Shown: positions 59,711 to 64,000 of the stretch, in pieces
Layout of the letters: each line of letters begins with the position of its first letter
Position numbering within the stretch: position 1 is the first letter of the stretch
Source: Kitasatospora xanthocidica
GTDB taxonomy: Bacteria; Actinomycetota; Actinomycetes; Streptomycetales; Streptomycetaceae
Assembly (NCBI RefSeq): GCF_014656195.1
Contig: NZ_BNBY01000001.1
Coordinates: 689,148-753,147 of the forward strand
Reading direction: 5' to 3'
Length of the DNA: 64,000 nucleotides
Program-made: the position numbers and the translations under genes
The notes under the pieces: generated by a model
Seen by the model: the letters and a program-made list of their open reading frames with translations, nothing else
Told to the model about the DNA's origin: nothing
Databases searched by the model: none

Positions 59711-59750
59711 CGGATTATTCGCGGCCCCCGTCGGAGGCCGGCGGAGCCGC

Positions 59751-60539
59751 TCAGGCGGTCTTGAACTGGTCCTTGAACTTGGTGAAGTCGATGACGTTGT
59801 CGGCCGAGGGGGCCTGGATGGTCAGCGGCTTGTCGAAGTCGGAGAAGTCGATCTGGCCGTCGCTGCCCTTGGCGCCGGCGTGCTCGATCCGGACCGGGTA
59901 GGGCTTGCCCTCGGTGGCGACGTGGATGGTCGACACCTCGCCCTTGGAGTCGGTGGCCTTGAGGCTGAAGGTCTTCACACCGTTGACGTTGCCGGCGGAG
60001 CCCTTCTCGACCTTGCCGTCCTTGCCGTCGTCCTCGGTGATCTTCTTGCTGAACTCGGCCAGGTTGCAGACGCTGGAGAGGGACTTCATCTCCGGGTCGC
60101 TGTCGAAGCCGGTCAGGTAGCGGCCCTTGAACAGCTCGGCCGCCTTGGCGCCGTTCGGGCCGCCGAGGTTGGTCCAGAAGTCCTTGTCCGGCTTGACGTA
60201 CGAGGTCTTGCCGTCGCTGATGATCTCGAACTTGCCCATGCCGGGCATCGCCATCGTGCCGGTGCACTGGCTCTTGTTGTCCAGGGCCAGGTTGATCTCC
60301 ATCTTGCCGTCCTCGTCGGCCATGTTGCCGCTGATCTTGAGGGCGGTGGCGCCGGCCAGGGCGTCCTTGGCCTGCTTCTCGATGTCCTGCGCGCTCAGCT
60401 TGTCGGTGTCGAGCTTCTGCGGCGCGGCGGCCTTGGTGGCGCCGCCCTTGGCGTCGCTCTTGTTGTCACCGCAAGCGGCGGTGCCGGCTGCCAGGAGGAG
60501 GCAGATCGCGGCGGTGCTGACCAGGCGCTTCGAGAGCAT
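59751..60539 (-). CDS. secreted lipoprotein, LppX/LprG-like
   Basis: This 262-residue lipoprotein has a signal peptide MLSKRLVSTAAICLLLAAGTAAC with the lipobox cysteine at residue 23. The mature part is rich in Asp/Lys and follows the LppX_LprAFG-type layout: KDALAGATALKISGNMADEDGKMEINLALD, then MPGMGKFEIISDGKTSYVKPDKDFW and TIHVATEGKPYPVRIEH. Related mycobacterial proteins carry lipids across the envelope; the ligand here is unknown. AGGAAG precedes the ATG. Codon use is less extreme in GC than neighbours because of the many Lys codons. Confidence 0.82.
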   Translation of the reverse strand: MLSKRLVSTAAICLLLAAGTAACGDNKSDAKGGATKAAAPQKLDTDKLSAQDIEKQAKDALAGATALKISGNMADEDGKMEINLALDNKSQCTGTMAMPGMGKFEIISDGKTSYVKPDKDFWTNLGGPNGAKAAELFKGRYLTGFDSDPEMKSLSSVCNLAEFSKKITEDDGKDGKVEKGSAGNVNGVKTFSLKATDSKGEVSTIHVATEGKPYPVRIEHAGAKGSDGQIDFSDFDKPLTIQAPSADNVIDFTKFKDQFKTA

Positions 60540-60694
60540 GTGGTGCTTCCTGTCCCGGGGGAGGCCACGGGCCGCCCCCACATGGATGAATTTTTCCTCA
60601 GGAAGTATCGGTCAGGCTTCGGACACCGGATCTCCCGATCGGCCGCCGTTACAGCTTCGTGGCAGGACCGTGCTCTCCGCGTTCCCGGAAATGC

Positions 60695-60728
60695 GAAAGG
60701 CCCGGAGGACGAATCCTCCGGGCCTTTC
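60695..60728 (-). terminator. terminator of the tRNA-fMet gene
   Basis: Arms GAAAGGCCCGGAGGA and TCCTCCGGGCCTTTC form a perfect 15-bp stem with loop CGAA, 10 bases past the tRNA 3' end. The minus-strand product is followed by a T-poor tail, usual for streptomycetes. Confidence 0.85.
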
Positions 60729-60738
60729 GGCTACTGAG

Positions 60739-60812
60739 TAGCGGGGACAGGATTTGAACCTGCGACCTCTGGGTTATGAGCCCAGCGAGCTACCGAGCTG
60801 CTCCACCCCGCG
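60739..60812 (-). tRNA. initiator tRNA-Met (CAT)
   Basis: The minus strand folds as a tRNA of 74 bases without encoded CCA. The anticodon arm TGGG-CTCATAA-CCCA has the three consecutive G-C pairs diagnostic of initiator tRNA. The T-arm contains GGTTCAAATCC, and the acceptor stem CGCGGGG/CCCCGCT leaves an unpaired first position, another initiator feature. Confidence 0.95.
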
Positions 60813-60909
60813 TCGGTGAACACAACAATACGTGGAAGTCGCCGAGATGGGAAATCGGTTCTCCAGGGGCCCCTGCCGGGCTGCCCTGCCGAGCGCTTTT
60901 CCGAGCGTT

Positions 60910-62265
60910 TCAGGCCGCCCCGGCGGAGTGCCCGGCGGCGCCCCGGCCGCCCCGGACCCGGTGCCGGGCCGAACGGGCTCTCGCCCAGGCCGCGAAGCAG
61001 ACCAGCGCGACGAAGCAGGGCACCATCAGCACCCCGTACACCACCAGGAAGCCGTCCGTGCCGAGGTCGGCGGCGGCGTTCCAGGTGCCGTGCAGCACCA
61101 TCGCCAGCAGCAGTCCGGCCGGTGCGGCCAGCCGGGCCAGCCAGCGCCGCCCGGTGGTCAGGGTGACGGCCAGGCCGATGCCGGTGAGCGCGGTGAACAG
61201 CGGGTGGGCGAAGGGCGAGAGCAGGGCGCGCAGCACGAAGGTCTGCACGGTGCTGTCGAAGTCGCGCAGGCTGGGCGGGTCGCCGAGGCCGATGCTGTCC
61301 AGCCGCTGCCGCTGGTCGCTGGTGAAGGCCCGGCCCAGGTAGAGGGCGTTCTCGGTGAAGGCGAAGCCGCACGCGGTCATCCCGCCCAGCACCACCCCGG
61401 CGGCCAGGGTGCGCGGCCGGGAGCGGCGGTGCGGCCCGCCGCCGGACGGCGGGGCCGGGCAGAGGTAGGGCAGCGGCCGCAGGTAGGGGCGCAGCCGCAG
61501 CCGGCCCCGGGCGTGCGGCCCGACCGGGCGGCGCTGGTACGGGCGGGGGCGCCGGGGCGCGGGCGCCCGGTGCAGCAGCGGCGCGCAGGGGCGCCCGGTG
61601 CGGCGGCCGTGGCAGCGCAGCCGTTGGCCGAACGGCAGCAGCAGCACCAGCAGGGCGGTGGCTTTGGCGAGTTCCTCGATCGCCGGGGTGGCGATCCCGG
61701 TGCCCAGCAGGCCGCCGAACGGGCCCCGGTGCCTGGTCAGGTAACTGGTCGTCCAGTTGTTGGCGACGATGGCGATGCTGGTGGCCGCGCAGGCGCCCCA
61801 GGTGAGGCAGAACAGGGTGTGCCGCAGCGGCACCCGGGCGGTGAGGTTGAGCCAGGCCAGGGCGCCGAGCACGAACGGCAGCGGCACCATCGCCAGGCCC
61901 AGGCCGACCAGCAGCCCGGCGGTGCCGGTCTGCCGCTGGACCAGGTGCAGGATCAGCGTCCCGCAGCCGATCAGGGTCAGGACGACGGTCGCGGTGACCG
62001 AGGAGAGCGCCATCGAGCGGCCCCGGCCCCGGCCCGGCGGGGCACCTGCTGGCACCGGGACGGCGGGGGAGCCGGTGGCGGACGGCCGTGACGGACCGCC
62101 CGGCCGGGGCAGCAGGCGGTGGATCCGGCGCTTCCGGGGCCCCGGGATGGTCCGGGTGTCGCCGGTGCGCGGGACCGTCTCCGGTGCGTCGGCGGCGGCC
62201 TGAGGAACCGTCCGAACAGTCGTCCGAGCGGTCGGCCGGGGCCCGCCGCCGGACGGGCTGCCCAT
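60910..62265 (-). CDS. PrsW-family intramembrane metalloprotease
   Basis: This 451-residue polytopic protein has the PrsW signatures: PAIEELAKA (Glu197-Glu198), FAFTENALY (about 301-309), SPFAHPLFTALTGIG and a late VLHGTWNA. PrsW proteins cleave anti-sigma factors or related membrane proteins. Unlike most relatives it has an Arg/Pro/His-rich insert of about 70 residues (214-285) between the EE helix and the FTENA helix, and an 85-residue disordered N-terminus. Start ATG 62265 has a weak ribosome binding site; MALSS at residue 85 is an alternative start. Confidence 0.88.
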   Translation of the reverse strand: MGSPSGGGPRPTARTTVRTVPQAAADAPETVPRTGDTRTIPGPRKRRIHRLLPRPGGPSRPSATGSPAVPVPAGAPPGRGRGRSMALSSVTATVVLTLIGCGTLILHLVQRQTGTAGLLVGLGLAMVPLPFVLGALAWLNLTARVPLRHTLFCLTWGACAATSIAIVANNWTTSYLTRHRGPFGGLLGTGIATPAIEELAKATALLVLLLPFGQRLRCHGRRTGRPCAPLLHRAPAPRRPRPYQRRPVGPHARGRLRLRPYLRPLPYLCPAPPSGGGPHRRSRPRTLAAGVVLGGMTACGFAFTENALYLGRAFTSDQRQRLDSIGLGDPPSLRDFDSTVQTFVLRALLSPFAHPLFTALTGIGLAVTLTTGRRWLARLAAPAGLLLAMVLHGTWNAAADLGTDGFLVVYGVLMVPCFVALVCFAAWARARSARHRVRGGRGAAGHSAGAA

Positions 62266-62380
62266 GCGGCACAGGGTAGGCCACAGCGGCCGTCCACCGG
62301 GAGGACTCGGGACGAACCGGCCGTTCGGGGCGCACCGGGACGGTCACCGCGCGGCCGCCGTTCGAACGGCGGCCGGTGGG

Positions 62381-63217
62381 TCAGCGGCGGCGGAACAGCA
62401 GGTCGTGGACGACGTGGCCCTTGGCGATCCCGGCCCGTTCGAACTTGGTCACCGGCCGCCAGTCCGGTCGCGGGGCGTAACCGGGGACGCTGCCGTCCGG
62501 GTGGTCCGCGGGCTCCAGCCAGCCGGTCCCGTCACCCTCGGGGTGCAGGTTCTCCAGCTCCGGAGCGGCGGACAGCACCTCCAGCATCTGCTCCGCGTAC
62601 GGCTCCCAGTCGGTGGCGCAGTGCACCAGCGCGCCGGGGGCGAGCCGGGGCAGCACCAGGTCGAGGAAGGAGGACTGGACCAGCCGGCGCTTGTGGTGCT
62701 TGGGCTTGGGCCACGGGTCGGCGAAGTAGACCCGCAGTCCGGCCAGCGAGGCGTCCGGCAGCATGTCGCGCAGCAGGATGATCGCGTCACCGGCCGCCGT
62801 CCGGACGTTGCCGGAGCCGTCCCGCTCCAGCAGGCCGAGCAGGTTGCCGTGGCCCGGGGTGTGCACGTCGGCGGCGAGGATGCCCATGGCCGGGTCGGCG
62901 GCGGCCATCGCGGCGGTGGTCTCGCCCATGCCGAAGCCGATCTCCAGGGTCACCGGCAGCCCGTCGAACAGCTCCCCGAGGTCGAGCGGGGTGCCGTCGA
63001 TGGGGATCCCGTACGTCTCCCAGCTCCGGTCCAGCGCGCTCGCCTGGGCGTTGGTCATCCGGCCCCGGCGCGGCTGGAAGCTGCGGATCCGGCGCTCCCG
63101 GTGCTGGGCCTCGGTGGCCTTGTGCGGGTACATCGGCGCGGGGTAGGCGGCCGGCGCGGCGGACAGCCGGGCGGACGGCGAAGGCTGGGGGATCGGGGCG
63201 GTGGCAGTCACAATCAC
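62381..63217 (-). CDS. trmB: tRNA (guanine-N7-)-methyltransferase
   Basis: This 278-residue protein has RRIRSFQPRRGRMT, a SAM-binding motif TLEIGFGMGETTAAMAA, an ILAADVHTPG acid motif, YFADPWPKPKHHKRRLVQ with the tRNA-binding Asp-Pro-Trp-Pro-Lys signature, and VTKFERAGIAKGH near the end. It makes m7G46 in tRNA. The first 35 residues before HRERRIRSF are low-complexity; GTG at 63217 is taken, although a GTG two codons on and the ATG at residue 29 are alternatives. Confidence 0.95.
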   Translation of the reverse strand: MIVTATAPIPQPSPSARLSAAPAAYPAPMYPHKATEAQHRERRIRSFQPRRGRMTNAQASALDRSWETYGIPIDGTPLDLGELFDGLPVTLEIGFGMGETTAAMAAADPAMGILAADVHTPGHGNLLGLLERDGSGNVRTAAGDAIILLRDMLPDASLAGLRVYFADPWPKPKHHKRRLVQSSFLDLVLPRLAPGALVHCATDWEPYAEQMLEVLSAAPELENLHPEGDGTGWLEPADHPDGSVPGYAPRPDWRPVTKFERAGIAKGHVVHDLLFRRR

Positions 63218-63359
63218 CCGAGTCTACGGGGCCGCGCGGGGCGCCTGCGGGGGTGTGTGACGGGGCTCATCCAGGGCCCCGCGGGCGCGACCGGCCGCGT
63301 CCGTCGCCCCACCCGCGCCGCGTCCGTCGCCCCACCCGCGTCGCGTCCTGGGCGGCCGG

Positions 63360-64000
63360 TCACCCGCCCGCCTCCAGCGCGGCCAGGGCCCGGCGGGCCA
63401 CCTCCCGGCCGATCGGCAACGAGGCCGTCGCGGCGGGGGAGGGGGCGTTCAGCACGTGCACCGCGCGGCGCGGGGAGCGCGGGTCCTCCGGGTCGAAGCC
63501 GGCGAAGGCGAAGTCGTCCAGCAGCGAGCCGTCCCGGGCCACCGCCTGGGCCCGCACCCCGGCGGTGGCCGGCACCAGGTCCTCGGCGGAGACGGCGGGC
63601 AGCAGTCGCCGTACGGCCGTGGTGAACGCCCGCTTGGAGAGCGAGCGGTGCAGCTCGCCCAGCTCGTACCGCCAGTGCCGGCGGGCGATCCGCCAGGTGC
63701 CGGGGAAGGCCAGCGTCCCGGCCAGGTCGCGCGGGCGCACGGTGCGCCAGTCGTACCCCTCGCGGGCCAGCGCGGGCACCGCGTTCGGGCCGACGTGGAC
63801 GTCGCCGTGGATGCCCCGGGTGAGGTGCACGCCGAGGAAGGGGAAGGCCGGGTCGGGCACCGGGTAGACCAGGCCGCGCACCAAGTCCCGTCGCTTCTCG
63901 GTCAGTTCGTAGTACTCGCCGCGGAACGGCACGATCCGCACCCCGGTCTCGTCCCCGGCCAGCCGGGCGATCCGGTCGCTGTGCAGCCCGGCGCAGTTCA
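63360..64000 (-). CDS. lhgO: L-2-hydroxyglutarate oxidase, C-terminal part
   Basis: The gene runs off the right edge of the window, so only about 213 C-terminal residues are visible. They include NCAGLHSDRIARLAGDE, VPFRGEYYEL, GLVYPVPDPAFPFLGVHLTRGIHGDVHVGPNAV and GVRAQAV followed by LNAPSPAATASLPIG. These match FAD-dependent L-2-hydroxyglutarate oxidase (DAO superfamily), which oxidises L-2-hydroxyglutarate to 2-oxoglutarate. The N-terminal FAD dinucleotide-binding motif lies outside. It is upstream of trmB in the same direction, separated by 142 bases. Confidence 0.9.
   Translation of the reverse strand, partial: NCAGLHSDRIARLAGDETGVRIVPFRGEYYELTEKRRDLVRGLVYPVPDPAFPFLGVHLTRGIHGDVHVGPNAVPALAREGYDWRTVRPRDLAGTLAFPGTWRIARRHWRYELGELHRSLSKRAFTTAVRRLLPAVSAEDLVPATAGVRAQAVARDGSLLDDFAFAGFDPEDPRSPRRAVHVLNAPSPAATASLPIGREVARRALAALEAGG

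Overview
The window is very GC-rich, with the codon use, GTG/TTG starts and gene families of a streptomycete (Streptomyces or Kitasatospora). Diagnostic items are a complete conservon (CvnA-F), an ECF41-type sigma factor, a SpoIIE-type phosphatase, remnants of an XRE/DUF397/HATPase set, a c-di-AMP riboswitch before an M23 peptidase, and many ATGA/GTGA translational couplings. No rRNA, CRISPR array, insertion sequence or prophage is visible. One tRNA (initiator Met) is present.

Layout. 0-1.9 kb: an alpha/beta hydrolase and a secreted G1-type peptidase, separated by a strong terminator; a (GGGGGT)9 tract lies upstream of the peptidase. 1.9-7.9 kb: an unusual cassette. The minus strand carries a truncated HAD phosphatase, an aminoglycoside-phosphotransferase-like kinase, an archaeal-type nucleotidyltransferase, a histidine phosphatase and a MetRS-like zinc protein. 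Divergently, an XRE-DUF5919-type regulator is coupled to a NUDIX hydrolase, followed by a convergent HD-domain hydrolase. 7.9-8.4 kb: an eroded XRE-DUF397/ATPase locus. 8.4-9.1 kb: twin YCII proteins. 9.1-24 kb: a linear-azole RiPP cluster with a fused cyclodehydratase (YcaO), SagB dehydrogenase, NHLP-type membrane fusion protein, C39-peptidase ABC exporter and second ABC exporter, a LAL regulator, and flanking genes for a VOC protein, an HprK-like protein, a small secreted protein and a second HTH regulator. No convincing precursor peptide was found.

24-34 kb: an LCP cell-wall ligase, a SRPBCC protein, a beta-phosphoglucomutase/GH65 phosphorylase pair joined by a 26-codon coupling ORF, a pyruvate-oxidase-like TPP enzyme and an XRE-cupin regulator with a small membrane protein. 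34-43 kb: a MocR regulator, an ECF41 sigma factor with its carboxymuconolactone-decarboxylase target and a matching promoter, an SDR, a hydrolase, UppP, a TANGO2-like protein, a second AhpD-like protein coupled to an isocitrate-lyase-family enzyme, and two small secreted proteins. 43-51 kb: the conservon and a PP2C phosphatase. 51-59 kb: a TetR/hydrolase operon with a perfect operator, YiaA-like, riboswitch-M23, two GNATs, a sensor-domain membrane protein, a methyltransferase-like protein and a conserved membrane protein. 59-64 kb: a possible structured RNA with 15-nt complementarity to the 16S rRNA tail, a lipoprotein, tRNA-fMet, PrsW, TrmB and the 3' part of an L-2-hydroxyglutarate oxidase gene that runs off the window.
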